From Pseudomonas laurylsulfativorans (GTDB lineage: Bacteria; Pseudomonadota; Gammaproteobacteria; Pseudomonadales; Pseudomonadaceae), in assembly GCF_002906155.1 (NCBI RefSeq), contig NZ_MUJK01000001.1, forward strand, positions 558,001 to 622,000: 64,000 bases of DNA, read 5' to 3'. The notes under the pieces are model-generated. The model was not told where the DNA came from. It ran no database searches and was given only the letters and a program-made list of their open reading frames with translations. The translations under genes and the position numbers were made by a program. Of this stretch, positions 11,115 to 21,232 are shown one piece after another; position 1 is the first letter of the stretch, and each line of letters starts with the position of its first letter.

Positions 11115-12182
11115 TCAAAGATGGTCCGCATCGATCACCGCCTTGGCGAACGCCTGCGGATCTTCCTGCGGCAGGTTGTGGCCGATGCCGCCGTTGATCA
11201 GGCGGAATTCGTACTTGCCGGTGAAGCGCTTGGCGTAATCCTCGGGGGCCGGGTGCGGTGCGCCGTTGGCATCGCCTTCAAGGGTAATGGTCGGCACGCT
11301 GATGGACGGCGCCGTGGCCAGTTTCTGCTCCAGCGCTTCGTACCGGCTCTCGCCCTGGACCAGGCCCAGGCGCCAGCGGTAGTTGAACACGGTGATGTCG
11401 ACATGATCGGGATTGTCCAGTGCCTTGGCACTGCGGTCGAAGGTGGCGTCATCGAACGCCCATTTCGGCGAAGCCAATTGCCAGATCAACTTGGCGAAGT
11501 CGTGGGTGTTTCTCTCGTAACCGGCGCGACCGCGGTCAGTGGCGAAGTAGAACTGATACCACCACTGCAGTTCCGCCTTGGGTGGCAGCGGGTTCTTGCC
11601 GGCCGCCTGGTTGCCGATCAGGTAACCGCTGACCGAGACCAGCGCCTTGACACGCTCCGGCCACAATGCCGAGACAATGTCCGCCGAACGCGCGCCCCAA
11701 TCATAACCACCGAGCACCGCTTGCTTGATCTTCAGGGCATCCATGAAGTCGATGACATCACTGGCCAGCGCAGCCGGCTGGCCATTGCGCAAGGTTTTTT
11801 CGGACAAAAAATGCGTATCGCCATAGCCGCGCGCATAGGGCATCAGCACCCGATAGCCCTTGGCGGCGAGCAACGGCGCAACGTCGTCATAGCTGTGAAT
11901 GTCGTACGGCCAGCCGTGCAGCAAGATCACCACCGGCCCGTTAGCCGGGCCTGTCTCGGCGTACGCCACGTCCAGCAACCCGGCGTTGACATGCTTGAGC
12001 GGGCCGAAAGGCGAGTGCGCCGCCTGGGAGGTTTCGGCAGGGGACGCCGTTGGCTGCGCGGTGGCAGACGTTTGCGCGTGGGCCGCGCCAAATACGCCGA
12101 ACAAGGTCAGCGCGAGGATCGAAGGGCCGACCAGGTGGCGGCGAGTCTTGCCGGTGTTGCTGTTGCGCAGTGCCATCTTCAT
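11115..12182 (-). CDS. Exported alpha/beta hydrolase, epoxide hydrolase-like
   Basis: A 355-residue protein with a signal peptide (LVGPSILALTLFGVFGAAHA) followed by an alpha/beta-hydrolase fold. The oxyanion motif HGWP lies near residue 88. The nucleophile motif GGYDWG has Asp where esterases have Ser, as in epoxide hydrolases and haloalkane dehalogenases. GIGHNLPQEDP near the end supplies the catalytic His. Substrate is unknown. An export signal is unusual for cytosolic epoxide hydrolases but common in this Pseudomonas subfamily. Confidence 0.82.
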   Translation of the reverse strand: MKMALRNSNTGKTRRHLVGPSILALTLFGVFGAAHAQTSATAQPTASPAETSQAAHSPFGPLKHVNAGLLDVAYAETGPANGPVVILLHGWPYDIHSYDDVAPLLAAKGYRVLMPYARGYGDTHFLSEKTLRNGQPAALASDVIDFMDALKIKQAVLGGYDWGARSADIVSALWPERVKALVSVSGYLIGNQAAGKNPLPPKAELQWWYQFYFATDRGRAGYERNTHDFAKLIWQLASPKWAFDDATFDRSAKALDNPDHVDITVFNYRWRLGLVQGESRYEALEQKLATAPSISVPTITLEGDANGAPHPAPEDYAKRFTGKYEFRLINGGIGHNLPQEDPQAFAKAVIDADHL

Positions 12183-12369
12183 GGGATGTCTCCATTACCA
12201 GCCATGGGTCAGGGGACGCTCTGTGCCCCTGCAAACCTTGCTTGCATTGAAACGCGACAACGTATCTGGCCTGTGTCCAATCACCAGCCGCATGAAAGTC
12301 TGTGTATCGGGAAGTCGCGCTGACACAGTGTGATACACAGCGGGTCAGCGGAGTCATTTATTGCGCATG

Positions 12370-13242
12370 TCAGCCGACGTGGCCGGTCACCTGCGCACAT
12401 AGCCTTGTCAGTTGCTCCGCCAGATCGATCACCCGGCGTGGTGCGTCGGGGCGCAGGTGCAGGGCGATTTCCAGTGGCGCCAGTTCGGGGAAGGATTCGG
12501 CTGTACCCAAGCGTCGGTGGCCGGGCAGGGCCAGTCGCGCAGGGAGGACGCTGACGCCGAGACCATCGGCGACCGCCGAGCGTACACTCGCCAGGCTCGC
12601 GCTGCTGTAGCCGATGCTCCAGCGTCGGCCGGCGCTCTCGAGCGCGTGGATCATTTCATCGCGATACAAGCCGCCGACCGGAAACACCACCAGTGGCAGC
12701 GGGTCGCGCTCGTACGTCGGCTCGCTGAGGCTGTCGAACCAGGCGAGCGGTTCGGGCCAGGCGGCGTGCCCCACGACCTGTCCCGGGCGCTGCTTGACCA
12801 GTACCAGGTCGTAGTCGCCGGCACTAAATTGCTGCCATAGCGTGTTGCTCAGCCCGCTGCTGATTTCGAGCCTTATCGACGGATTCGCGCGTGCGAAGGC
12901 GCCCAGCGTCGGCGTCAGCAAGTCTGAGGCAAAGTCTTCCGGCACGCCGATGTGCAATTCGCCCTGTGCGTGGCCTTTGCGAAATTCTTCCACGACTTCT
13001 TCCATCAGCCCCAGGAGCCGGCGCGCATAGCCGAGCAGGCGTTCGCCGTCCTCGGTGGTGCCGACGTAGCGCCCGTTGCGGTTGACCAGCTCGCAGCCAA
13101 GTTGCTCCTCGAGCCGCTTCAACTGTTGGCTGATGGTCGACTGGCTGAGGTGCACGCGCTCACCGGCGCGGGTGAAGCTGCCGCTCTCGACCACCGCGAC
13201 GAAACTCCTGAGTAGCAACGGATCGATCAGTGTCGAAGTCAT
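12370..13242 (-). CDS. LysR-family transcriptional regulator
   Basis: A 290-residue regulator with an N-terminal winged helix-turn-helix (LLRSFVAVVESGSFTRAGERVHLSQSTISQQLKRLE) and a periplasmic-binding-protein-like effector domain. The ATG at 13242 is preferred over a GTG four codons upstream because GGGA sits 7-8 bases before it. It is divergent from the MFS gene at 13360, which it probably controls. Confidence 0.9.
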   Translation of the reverse strand: MTSTLIDPLLLRSFVAVVESGSFTRAGERVHLSQSTISQQLKRLEEQLGCELVNRNGRYVGTTEDGERLLGYARRLLGLMEEVVEEFRKGHAQGELHIGVPEDFASDLLTPTLGAFARANPSIRLEISSGLSNTLWQQFSAGDYDLVLVKQRPGQVVGHAAWPEPLAWFDSLSEPTYERDPLPLVVFPVGGLYRDEMIHALESAGRRWSIGYSSASLASVRSAVADGLGVSVLPARLALPGHRRLGTAESFPELAPLEIALHLRPDAPRRVIDLAEQLTRLCAQVTGHVG

Positions 13243-13359
13243 TACGTTTCCCACTAATAGTCATTCGAACATTTCATTTCCGAATAATAGCACCTGCTCT
13301 TAATCTTTAAGAACAACCGCTGATGCGGACTTCTTGACCGGATTGCCAGGGTAAATGTG

Positions 13360-14595
13360 ATGACCACTGACGTGACTGACCGCGGATCGGCTTGCATCGC
13401 TACGCACGTGCCGCGCGCTGGTGAGGTGTCCCTGGTTGCACTGGTGCTGCTGGTGTTGCTGGGCTTGAACCTGCGGCCATTTTTGACTTCGGTAGGGCCG
13501 GTGCTCGACCTGGTACGCGCCGACATTGGCCTCGATTTTCGCGCCGCCGCGATGCTGACCACCTTGCCCTTCGTGCTGATGGGCCTGATTGCCTTTATTG
13601 GCATCAGTGTCGCACGGCGTTTCGGCGAGAAGCGGGCGCTGGCCGGCGCATTGCTGCTGTTGATGCTCGGTTGCGCGTCGCGCGCCGTGGTCAAGGACGG
13701 TTCGCAATTGATCATTGGCGCCGGTATAGCCGGCACCGGCGTGGCGGTGATCCAGGCCTTGATACCGGGTGTCGCCAAGCGCTGGTTTCCTGAACGGATT
13801 GCGATGGTGATGGGGCTCTACTCGGCGGCATTGGTCGGCGGCGGTGCGCTCGGTTCGCTGGCCAGCACCTGGTTGCATGCGTACGGGGGCTGGAGGTTAG
13901 GGCTTTCTGTCTGGGCGTTGCCAGCGCTTGCCGTGCTCTTGCTCTGGCTGGTGTGCGCGCCACGCACTGCGCCGATTGCCGCTGGCGGACCTGCCCCGGT
14001 CTTGACTGCAAGCTTCTTCAAGAATCGCCGTGCGTGGCAGTTGGCCGCCTACTTCGGACTCACCAACAGCGGTTACTCAAGCCTGGTGGCCTGGCTGCCG
14101 TCCTTCTACCAACAGCAGAACATGAGCCTGCAAGCCTCGGGCAACTTGCTCGCGTGGCTGGCGATGTTCCAGGCAACGGCCGCGTTCGCGATGCCAATGC
14201 TCGCCCGTCGCAGCATCGACCGACGCGCGGCCTTGTGGCTGACGATAGCGCTACAGGCCGCGGGTTTCGCCGGCTTCGCGCTGGCCCCCAACGCAGCACC
14301 GTGGTTGTGGGTCGCACTGGCCGGTTTCGGCCTTGGCGGGTTCTTTTCACTCAGCCTGATTGTCAGCCTCGACCACTTGCCCGGCGCGCAGGCGGCCGGG
14401 ACCTTGGCGGCCTTCGTCCAAGGTATCGGTTTTGTGCTCGCATCGACTGCTCCCTGGTTGATCGGCTGGCTGCGCGACTCCGGCGGGAGCTTCACCACCG
14501 GCTGGTGGCTGCACATCGGAGTGCTCGCCGCGATGGCGGTGCTGACATTCACGTTCTCCCCGGCGAGCTACCGCCGCAGCATGCAAACGTTGTGA
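13360..14595 (+). CDS. MFS transporter, CynX/NimT (YeaN) family
   Basis: A 411-residue protein with about 12 hydrophobic helices. The start region LLGLNLRPFLTSVGPVL is a hallmark of the CynX/NimT cyanate and 2-nitroimidazole transporter family. Substrate is not predictable from sequence. A GTG one codon earlier (13357) is an alternative start. Confidence 0.85.
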   Translation: MTTDVTDRGSACIATHVPRAGEVSLVALVLLVLLGLNLRPFLTSVGPVLDLVRADIGLDFRAAAMLTTLPFVLMGLIAFIGISVARRFGEKRALAGALLLLMLGCASRAVVKDGSQLIIGAGIAGTGVAVIQALIPGVAKRWFPERIAMVMGLYSAALVGGGALGSLASTWLHAYGGWRLGLSVWALPALAVLLLWLVCAPRTAPIAAGGPAPVLTASFFKNRRAWQLAAYFGLTNSGYSSLVAWLPSFYQQQNMSLQASGNLLAWLAMFQATAAFAMPMLARRSIDRRAALWLTIALQAAGFAGFALAPNAAPWLWVALAGFGLGGFFSLSLIVSLDHLPGAQAAGTLAAFVQGIGFVLASTAPWLIGWLRDSGGSFTTGWWLHIGVLAAMAVLTFTFSPASYRRSMQTL

Positions 14596-14675
14596 CCTAG
14601 GTTAAACATTACAAAAACCCTAAACAGAACTGGCCACTTTTAAACGCCAGTACCACTGTGCCTACGGAGATTGAT

Positions 14676-15446
14676 ATGAAGAAGTTAGCCGTTTCAGTTG
14701 TTCTGGCCTTGGCTGCCAGCGGTGTCTATGCGAAAGACTTGCAAGTCATTCGCTTTGGCGTTGACCCCACCTACGCCCCGTTCGAGTCGAAGGCGCCCGA
14801 TGGCACGCTTGTGGGCTTCGATATCGATCTGGGCAATGCGATCTGCGAGAAGCTGAAGGTCAAATGTGTATGGGTCGAGAACGCCTTCGACGGCATCATC
14901 CCGGCGCTGAAAGCCAAGAAGTTCGACGGCATTCTTTCCTCCATGAGCGTGACCGAGAAGCGTCAGGCGCAGATCGCCTTCTCCGACAAGATCAGTAATG
15001 TCCTGCCGCGTCTCCTTGCGAAAAAAGGCTCTGATCTCCTGCCAACGCCCGAATCCCTTCAAGGCAAGCGGGTAGGGATCGAGCAGGGCTCGACGTCGGA
15101 AACCTATGCCCGGGCTTATTGGGCGCCCAAGGGCGTCAACATCATGACGTACCAGAACCAGGACATGGTTTACCAGGATTTGATGGCCGGCCGCCTGGAT
15201 GCAGCGCTGCAATCTTCTGTCCAGGCCGACCTGGGCTTCCTGAAAACCGAGAACGGACGTGATTTCGCCTTTGCCGGCCCGGAGTTGCGCGACCCGAAAA
15301 CCCTCGGCGTGGGTGCGGGGATCGGTTTGCGCAAGGATGACAATGAACTTCGCGAACAGATCAACGGGGCGCTGGCCGAGATCATCAAGGACGGCACTTA
15401 CCAGACGATCTCCGACAAATACTTCTCCTTTGATGTGTACAACTGA
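14676..15446 (+). CDS. Amino-acid ABC transporter, periplasmic binding protein
   Basis: A 256-residue HisJ/ArgT-type binding protein with the signal peptide MKKLAVSVVLALAASGVYA. The mature part begins with IRFGVDPTYAPFESKAPDG, the family 3 solute-binding signature. The start is the ATG after GGAG. It heads an importer operon with two permeases and an ATPase, followed by two amidohydrolases, so its ligand may be the compound they hydrolyse. Confidence 0.9.
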   Translation: MKKLAVSVVLALAASGVYAKDLQVIRFGVDPTYAPFESKAPDGTLVGFDIDLGNAICEKLKVKCVWVENAFDGIIPALKAKKFDGILSSMSVTEKRQAQIAFSDKISNVLPRLLAKKGSDLLPTPESLQGKRVGIEQGSTSETYARAYWAPKGVNIMTYQNQDMVYQDLMAGRLDAALQSSVQADLGFLKTENGRDFAFAGPELRDPKTLGVGAGIGLRKDDNELREQINGALAEIIKDGTYQTISDKYFSFDVYN

Positions 15447-15580
15447 TTGATTTCAAGTTGCAGGCAGTGAGCCTTCGAACACGTTGCGAATCCAGGCTTT
15501 TGCGGCATTCAAAAACAAGAACAACACAATTGAAAAAGATAGGCAGCACAAGCTGGCCTATCGAACTCAAGGAGAATGCT

Positions 15581-16270
15581 ATGTCCTTGGTAGACTATGG
15601 GCCGCTGATCGCAAGTGGCACCTGGATGACACTGAAGCTGGCCATGTTATCGCTGTCGACCGCCGTACTGATTGGTCTGGCAGGCGCCAGTGCCAAGTTG
15701 TCAGGCAATCGGTGGCTGCGCAATGTCGCCACCCTCTATACCACGCTGATACGCAGTGTTCCCGACCTTGTGACCATGCTGTTGCTGTTCTACAGCATTC
15801 AGATCGTCCTCAATCAGGTCACCGAAGGGCTTGGAATGGATCAGATTGATATCGATCCGTTTCTTGCCGGTGTTGCGACGCTGGGGTTTATCTACGGCGC
15901 CTACTTTACCGAAACCTTTCGCGGTGCTTTCCAGGCGGTCCCGCGCGGCCAGACAGAGGCAGCCATGGCCTATGGCCTGAGCCCATGGCAGGCGTTCTAC
16001 CGGATTCTGTTCCCGCAAATGATGCGTTTTGCCTTGCCTGGCATTGCCAACAATTGGCAGGTCATGATCAAGGCGACCGCGCTGGTGTCCATCATCGGTC
16101 TGTCCGATATCGTCAGGGCCACCCAGGACGCCGGGAAGAGCTCCATGCAGCTGTTCTATTTCACCGTGATCGGTGCGCTGATCTACCTGTTCATTACCAC
16201 TGTCTCAAACGGCGTCTTGATATGGCTCAAGCACCATTACTCCGTCGGTGTTCGGGAGGCTGAACTGTGA
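15581..16270 (+). CDS. Amino-acid ABC transporter permease, HisQ type
   Basis: A 229-residue membrane protein with five or so helices and the EAA loop GQTEAAMAYGLSPWQAF. The start at 15581 follows CAAGGAGAA. An in-frame extension upstream to 15458 has no ribosome site and no family similarity. A 4-base overlap links it to the next permease. Confidence 0.9.
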   Translation: MSLVDYGPLIASGTWMTLKLAMLSLSTAVLIGLAGASAKLSGNRWLRNVATLYTTLIRSVPDLVTMLLLFYSIQIVLNQVTEGLGMDQIDIDPFLAGVATLGFIYGAYFTETFRGAFQAVPRGQTEAAMAYGLSPWQAFYRILFPQMMRFALPGIANNWQVMIKATALVSIIGLSDIVRATQDAGKSSMQLFYFTVIGALIYLFITTVSNGVLIWLKHHYSVGVREAEL

Positions 16271-16980
16271 TTGCGATCATCCAGGAATACTGGCAAGCGT
16301 ATTTGTGGTCGGACGGCGCCAACTTTTCCGGCCTGGCAATAACCCTGTGGCTGCTGGTGCTGTCGATCGCGATAGGGTTCGTGCTGTCGGTGCCGCTGGC
16401 CGTGGCTCGCGTGTCAAGAAACCGCTTTATCCGGATTCCGGTCTGGTTCTACACCTATGTGTTTCGTGGCACGCCGCTCTATATACAGCTGTTGATCATC
16501 TACACCGGTGTCTACAGCCTGAGCGTGGTACGCGAACACGAGTTCCTCGACATGTTCTTTCGCGAAGGCTTCAACTGCACGGTGCTGGCGTTCGCGCTCA
16601 ATACCTGCGCCTACACCACGGAAGTCTTCGCTGGCGCGATCAAGTCGGTGCCCTATGGCGAGGTAGAGGCGGCCCGAGCCTTCGGCCTGTCGAAGTTCAA
16701 CCTGTACCGGCGCATCATCCTTCCCTCGGCGCTGCGTCGCGCACTGCCGTACTACAGCAACGAGGTGATCATGATGCTGCATTCAACCTCGGTGGCATTT
16801 ACCGCCACGGTTCCCGACCTGCTGAAGGTCGCCCGCGACGTCAACTCGGCGACCTATGCGTCGTTCGAGGCCTTCTTCATCGCTGCACTGTTGTACGCGA
16901 CGATTGCGCTGTCGCTTGTCTGGCTATTTCGTCGCGGTGAAACCCGCTGGCTGGCCTTCCTGAAACCACAGGCCGCCTGA
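16267..16980 (+). CDS. Amino-acid ABC transporter permease, HisM type
   Basis: A 237-residue permease with the GTG start inside the previous stop codon region. The EAA loop reads [19 protein letters not shown], and the motif [11 protein letters not shown] is typical of HisM/GlnP permeases. It forms the second half of the channel. Confidence 0.9.
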   Translation: MIAIIQEYWQAYLWSDGANFSGLAITLWLLVLSIAIGFVLSVPLAVARVSRNRFIRIPVWFYTYVFRGTPLYIQLLIIYTGVYSLSVVREHEFLDMFFREGFNCTVLAFALNTCAYTTEVFAGAIKSVPYGEVEAARAFGLSKFNLYRRIILPSALRRALPYYSNEVIMMLHSTSVAFTATVPDLLKVARDVNSATYASFEAFFIAALLYATIALSLVWLFRRGETRWLAFLKPQAA

Positions 16981-17005
16981 AGGCCGCATACGCAGGGTCA
17001 ACACC

Positions 17006-17773
17006 ATGTACAAACTGACCGTAGACGATCTGTACAAGAACTATGGCAACCACGAAGTGCTCAAGGGCGTGTCGATCAAGGCCAAGGCCGGCGATGTGAT
17101 CAGCATTATCGGCTCCTCAGGTTCGGGCAAGAGTACGTTCTTGCGTTGCATCAACTTCCTCGAACAGCCGTGTGCCGGGCGCATTACGGTGAACGCCGAG
17201 GAAATCCGCACCGAGAAGGACAAGAACGGCGGGCTGCGAGTGGCCAACCAGAAGCAGCTGCAAAGTATGCGCACCAAGCTGTCCATGGTGTTCCAGCACT
17301 TCAACCTGTGGGCACACATGTCAGTGCTGGAAAACGTTATCGAGGCGCCGATGCATGCGCTGGGCCTCAGCCGCGATGAGGCGGTGACCCGCGCACGCAA
17401 GTACCTGGCCAAAGTCGGCCTGCCGGCCAGCATGGAGGATAAGTATCCGTCGCACCTGTCCGGTGGCCAGCAGCAGCGCGTGGCGATCGCCCGGGCCTTG
17501 GCGATGGAGCCGGAAGTGATGCTGTTCGACGAGCCGACCTCGGCGCTCGACCCCGAGCTGGTCGGCGAGGTGCTGAAGGTGATGCAGGCCCTGGCCGAAG
17601 AGGGTCGGACCATGGTGGTGGTGACGCACGAGATGGCCTTTGCCCGCGAGGTGTCCAACCACGTGATCTTCCTGCATCAGGGCAAGATCGAGGAAGAAGG
17701 CAACCCGGAGCAACTGTTCAAGCACACCAGGAGCGAGCGCCTCAAGCAGTTCCTGGCCGGCAACTTGAAATAG
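17006..17773 (+). CDS. Amino-acid ABC transporter ATPase, HisP type
   Basis: A 255-residue ATPase with Walker [10 protein letters not shown], signature [15 protein letters not shown], Walker [13 protein letters not shown] and switch His in VTHEM. It completes the importer encoded from 14676. Confidence 0.94.
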   Translation: MYKLTVDDLYKNYGNHEVLKGVSIKAKAGDVISIIGSSGSGKSTFLRCINFLEQPCAGRITVNAEEIRTEKDKNGGLRVANQKQLQSMRTKLSMVFQHFNLWAHMSVLENVIEAPMHALGLSRDEAVTRARKYLAKVGLPASMEDKYPSHLSGGQQQRVAIARALAMEPEVMLFDEPTSALDPELVGEVLKVMQALAEEGRTMVVVTHEMAFAREVSNHVIFLHQGKIEEEGNPEQLFKHTRSERLKQFLAGNLK

Positions 17774-17852
17774 CCCTTGCGGTGACTCCGTAAACAGAGC
17801 CCCTTTCGGCTGTCTGTCGACAGGGCTTGTTCGAAAGCTTGATGAGGTTCCA

Positions 17853-19052
17853 ATGATCCAATCGTTCTGGTTGCGTAATGTCCGCCCCTATGGCGGCGAC
17901 ATTGAAGATATACAGATTGTTGATGGTCGTATCGGCGATCGTCAGCCGGCCAGTGGCAATCCGGTCGCCGAGCCCGACCTTGACGGGCAAGGTCAGCTGC
18001 TCGTTCCGTCGCTGGTGGAAAGCCACATCCATCTGGACAAGACCCTGTGGGGCCAACCGTGGCGGCCGCACAGTGCAGGTCCGAACCTCAAGGCACGCAT
18101 AGCGAACGAACGGCAAATCCTGCGTGAACTGACATCGCCGATTGCCGAGCGCGCGGGTGCTTTGCTGGAGCAATGCATCGCTCGCGGCTCGCTGACGTTC
18201 CGTTGTCATGTAGACGCCGATCCCGAACTGGGCATTGAGCATGTGCAAGCCATGCTGGCGCTGCGCGAGCACTATGGCGACCTGGTTGATATCGAGTTCG
18301 TCACCTTCCCGCAGGTTGGCCTGGTCAACCGCCCAGGGGTCGAGGCATTGATGCGCGAAGCCCTGGAGCTGGGGGTCGAGGTAGTAGGGGGGTTGGACCC
18401 CTGCGGCATAGACAACGATCCGATTGCGCACCTGTCGATCCTGTTCGAACTCGCGGACAGGTTTGATCGCGGTATCGACATCCACCTGCATGACGGTGGG
18501 GAGCTGGGGCTCTGGCAGATTGCCCGGATCATTGACTTCACCGAGCGCTATCAGCGTCAGGGGCGGGTGATGATCAGCCATGCCTTTTGCCTGGGCATGA
18601 AAGACTGGGCCCAGGTACTGCCATTGGCTGAGCGCCTGGCTGCCAACCGGATTTCAATCATGACCACGGCGCCTTCCGATATTGCCATCCCCCCCTTTGC
18701 AGAACTGCTCTCGGCGGGGGTAAACGTCTGCCTCGGTTCCGATGGCATTCGCGACGCATGGACCCCGATGGGCAACGGCGACATGCTCGAACGCGCGATG
18801 TTGCTCGCATTGCGTTGCGGCATGCGGACCGACCCTGAAATCGGCACGGCGTTCGAAGCCGCCGCCAGCAACGGCGCCCGGGCACTTGGGCGCAGTGATT
18901 ACGGATTGGCAACGGGGCAATCCGCCAATCTGTTGTTGCTGCCTGCAGAGACGCTGGGTGAAGCCGTCGTGGCTCGTCCACTGGCGCGCACGGTGATCAG
19001 CCGCGGAGTCGTCGTGGCGAAAAATGGCCATCTGCTGCGGAGCCGCTTGTGA
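17853..19052 (+). CDS. Amidohydrolase, cytosine deaminase (CodA)-like
   Basis: A 399-residue metal-dependent amidohydrolase. Metal-ligand motifs are in place: ESHIHLDKTLW near residue 58, HVDADPELG near 117, HLHDGGE near 211, SHAFCLG near 243 and GSDGIRDAW near 298, in the order of the cytosine deaminase branch. It lies 80 bases after the ABC ATPase and overlaps a second amidohydrolase by 4 bases. The substrate is probably a nitrogen ring compound or amide brought in by the importer, which is an inference from position. Confidence 0.83.
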   Translation: MIQSFWLRNVRPYGGDIEDIQIVDGRIGDRQPASGNPVAEPDLDGQGQLLVPSLVESHIHLDKTLWGQPWRPHSAGPNLKARIANERQILRELTSPIAERAGALLEQCIARGSLTFRCHVDADPELGIEHVQAMLALREHYGDLVDIEFVTFPQVGLVNRPGVEALMREALELGVEVVGGLDPCGIDNDPIAHLSILFELADRFDRGIDIHLHDGGELGLWQIARIIDFTERYQRQGRVMISHAFCLGMKDWAQVLPLAERLAANRISIMTTAPSDIAIPPFAELLSAGVNVCLGSDGIRDAWTPMGNGDMLERAMLLALRCGMRTDPEIGTAFEAAASNGARALGRSDYGLATGQSANLLLLPAETLGEAVVARPLARTVISRGVVVAKNGHLLRSRL

Positions 19053-20518
19053 CTCAACATACACTCAACAAAGTCGACCTGCTGATCGAGCACGGCGTGG
19101 TCATCACCGTGGACGAACAACGGCGCGTCATCAACGACGGCGCAGTGGCTGTGCTTGGCAACCGCATCGTAGCGGTGGGGCACACGGATGAACTGCGGGC
19201 TCGCTTCACGGCTGACAAAGTCATCGATGCACGCAACAAGGCGGTGCTCCCGGGCTTGATCGACAGCCACGCCCATGCCGGCCACGCCATGCTGAAAACC
19301 ATCGGTGGCGGGGAGGGCGATGCCTGGATGGAGGCTTGCCAGACCATCTACACCTCGGCGTCTGGCGTCGAGTTCTGGGAGGCCGATGCCAGGTTGTCGG
19401 CACTGGAGCGGCTCAAATGCGGCACCACCACCGGCGTGTCGCTATTGGGTGGAGGCGATTCGATCATGCGCGTCGACGACCCGGTCTACGCGCAACGCCA
19501 CGCCCGGGCGATCGCCGAAATCGGTACCCGCTCGGTGGTCGCGGTCGGGCCGTCGCGGGCTCCAGGGCCGCATACTTACCTGGACTGGTCGAGCGAGCCG
19601 CCCATTCGGCGCGACGTCAGTTTCGAGACCATGTTCGAGACTTGCGAAGAAATCGCCAGGAGCTGCGACGGCATGGGTGACGGCCGGGTGCGCATTGCCC
19701 TCACGTTGCCGGTGTACGCGCCACAATACGAGCCCGGCCATCGGGAACTGGCACCGCTGTTCCGCCAGCAGGCACAGGATTACCTGGCCCTGGCCCAGCG
19801 CTATGGCCTCACGTTCACCCAGGATGGCCACCGGGCCGGTACGCTGACGCTGGCGCACCGTGAACTGGGGCTGCTCGGCCCGACATCCTTCATGTCGCAC
19901 TGCATTGACTTGACCGAGGAAGACATCGCCCTGTGCCGCGAGACACAGACCAAGATCGTGCACAACCCGAGCGCCATCATGTCGATCCTGGGTCGCTGCC
20001 CGGTACCGGAACTGATCGAGGCCAATGTAACCGTCGCCATCGGTTCCGACGGCGCCGCCCCGGACCGTGGTTATGACATGTTCCGCCACATGTTCCAGTG
20101 CATGCATTACCACCGTCGGCATTTCCGCGACCCGGACATCCTGCCCCAGGGCAAGGTGCTGGAAATGGTCACTATCGACGCCGCCAAGGCACTGTCGATG
20201 GACCATGAGATCGGCTCGCTGGAAGTCGGCAAGAAGGCCGATATCATTCTGATCGACCTGTACAAGCCGCACCTGATGCCGATGAACATGCCGGTCCACC
20301 GTGTCACGTGCTTCGCCAACGGTGCAGATGTGTGTACCACCATCGTCGATGGCAAGGTCCTGATGGAAAACTACGTCGTACACGCCGTCGACGAGGCCGC
20401 TGTGCTGGCCGCGGTGCAAGAGGAGTCGGAACGCATGCTGGACCGTAGTGGCTTGCGCCATCTGACAGAAGAATCGAAAAACCTCTGGCGCGCGGCCCGC
20501 TATCACCCGGCCCTGTAG
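19049..20518 (+). CDS. Amidohydrolase, TrzA/AtzB-like deaminase family
   Basis: A 489-residue amidohydrolase with a GTG start overlapping the previous stop. Metal sites: DSHAHAGHAML near residue 72, QDGHRAG near 263, MSHCID near 283 and GSDGAAPDRGYDMF near 334. The C-terminal SLEVGKKADIILIDL is typical of the chlorohydrolase/deaminase family (TrzA, AtzB, SsnA). Its TAG stop is part of the first REP sequence of the array that follows. Substrate unknown. Confidence 0.82.
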   Translation: MTQHTLNKVDLLIEHGVVITVDEQRRVINDGAVAVLGNRIVAVGHTDELRARFTADKVIDARNKAVLPGLIDSHAHAGHAMLKTIGGGEGDAWMEACQTIYTSASGVEFWEADARLSALERLKCGTTTGVSLLGGGDSIMRVDDPVYAQRHARAIAEIGTRSVVAVGPSRAPGPHTYLDWSSEPPIRRDVSFETMFETCEEIARSCDGMGDGRVRIALTLPVYAPQYEPGHRELAPLFRQQAQDYLALAQRYGLTFTQDGHRAGTLTLAHRELGLLGPTSFMSHCIDLTEEDIALCRETQTKIVHNPSAIMSILGRCPVPELIEANVTVAIGSDGAAPDRGYDMFRHMFQCMHYHRRHFRDPDILPQGKVLEMVTIDAAKALSMDHEIGSLEVGKKADIILIDLYKPHLMPMNMPVHRVTCFANGADVCTTIVDGKVLMENYVVHAVDEAAVLAAVQEESERMLDRSGLRHLTEESKNLWRAARYHPAL

Positions 20519-21187
20519 GAGCGAGCCTGCTCGCGATGGTCGTTAACGATAACGCGGGCGAACTGGATAAACGCGGCGCTCTGGAGTCCATCGCCGGCAA
20601 GCCGGCTCCTACAGGTATTGCGTCATCTGTGTTTCCCGGGTGATTTGCAGGTCCCTTGTAGGAGCTGGCTTGCCAGCGATGGTCGTTAACGATAACGCGT
20701 GCGAACTGGATAAACGTGGCGCTCTGGAGTCCATCGCCGGCAAGCCGGCTCCTACAGGTATTGCGTCATCTGTGTTTCCCGGGTGATTTGGAGATCCCTT
20801 GTAGGAGCTGGCTTGCCAGCGATGGTCGTTAACGATAACGCGTGTGTACCGGATAAAACGCGGCGCTCTGGAGTCCATCGCCGGCAAGCCGGCTCCTACA
20901 GGTATTGCGTCATCTGTGTTTCCCGGGTGATTTGCAGGTCCCTTGTAGGAGCAGGCTTGCCAGCGATGGTCGTTAACGATAACGCGTGCGAACTGGATAA
21001 ACGTGGCGCACTTGAGTCCATCGCCGGCAAGCCGGCTCCTACAGGTATTGCGTCATCTGTGTTTCCCGGGTGATTTGCAGGTCCCTTGTAGGAGCTGGTT
21101 TGCCAGCGATGGTCGTTAACGATAACGCGTGCGAACTGGATAAACGCGGCGCACTTGAGTCCATCGCCGGCTTGCCGGCGATTCGAC
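20514..21187. repeat. Tandem array of five REPIN units, 143-144 bp period
   Basis: TGTAGGAGC occurs at 20514, 20657, 20800, 20944 and 21087. Each unit has a forward REP, a spacer with GGTCGTTAACGATAACGCG, an inverted REP (CCGGCAAGCCGGCTCCTACA) and a linker with GTCATCTGTGTTTCCCGGG. The first forward REP (GCGAGCCTGCTCGC) differs from the other four (GCTGGCTTGCCAGC and near variants). The last inverted REP is changed to CCGGCTTGCCGG and the unit stops there. It fills the space between the amidohydrolase and the LuxR gene. Confidence 0.95.
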
Positions 21188-21232
21188 TTGCTCGTGTGGG
21201 GGGAGCGTAACCTCGTATTAACAGTCAATTGA

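Noticed and set aside
13300..13878. Minus-strand frame of 192 codons opposite the MFS gene
   Set aside because: It is rich in Gln, His and Arg, without motifs, and lies antisense to a clear transporter.
20514..21187. CRISPR array
   Set aside because: The repeated units are about 143 bp with internal palindromes and near-identical spacers, which is a REPIN array and not a CRISPR.
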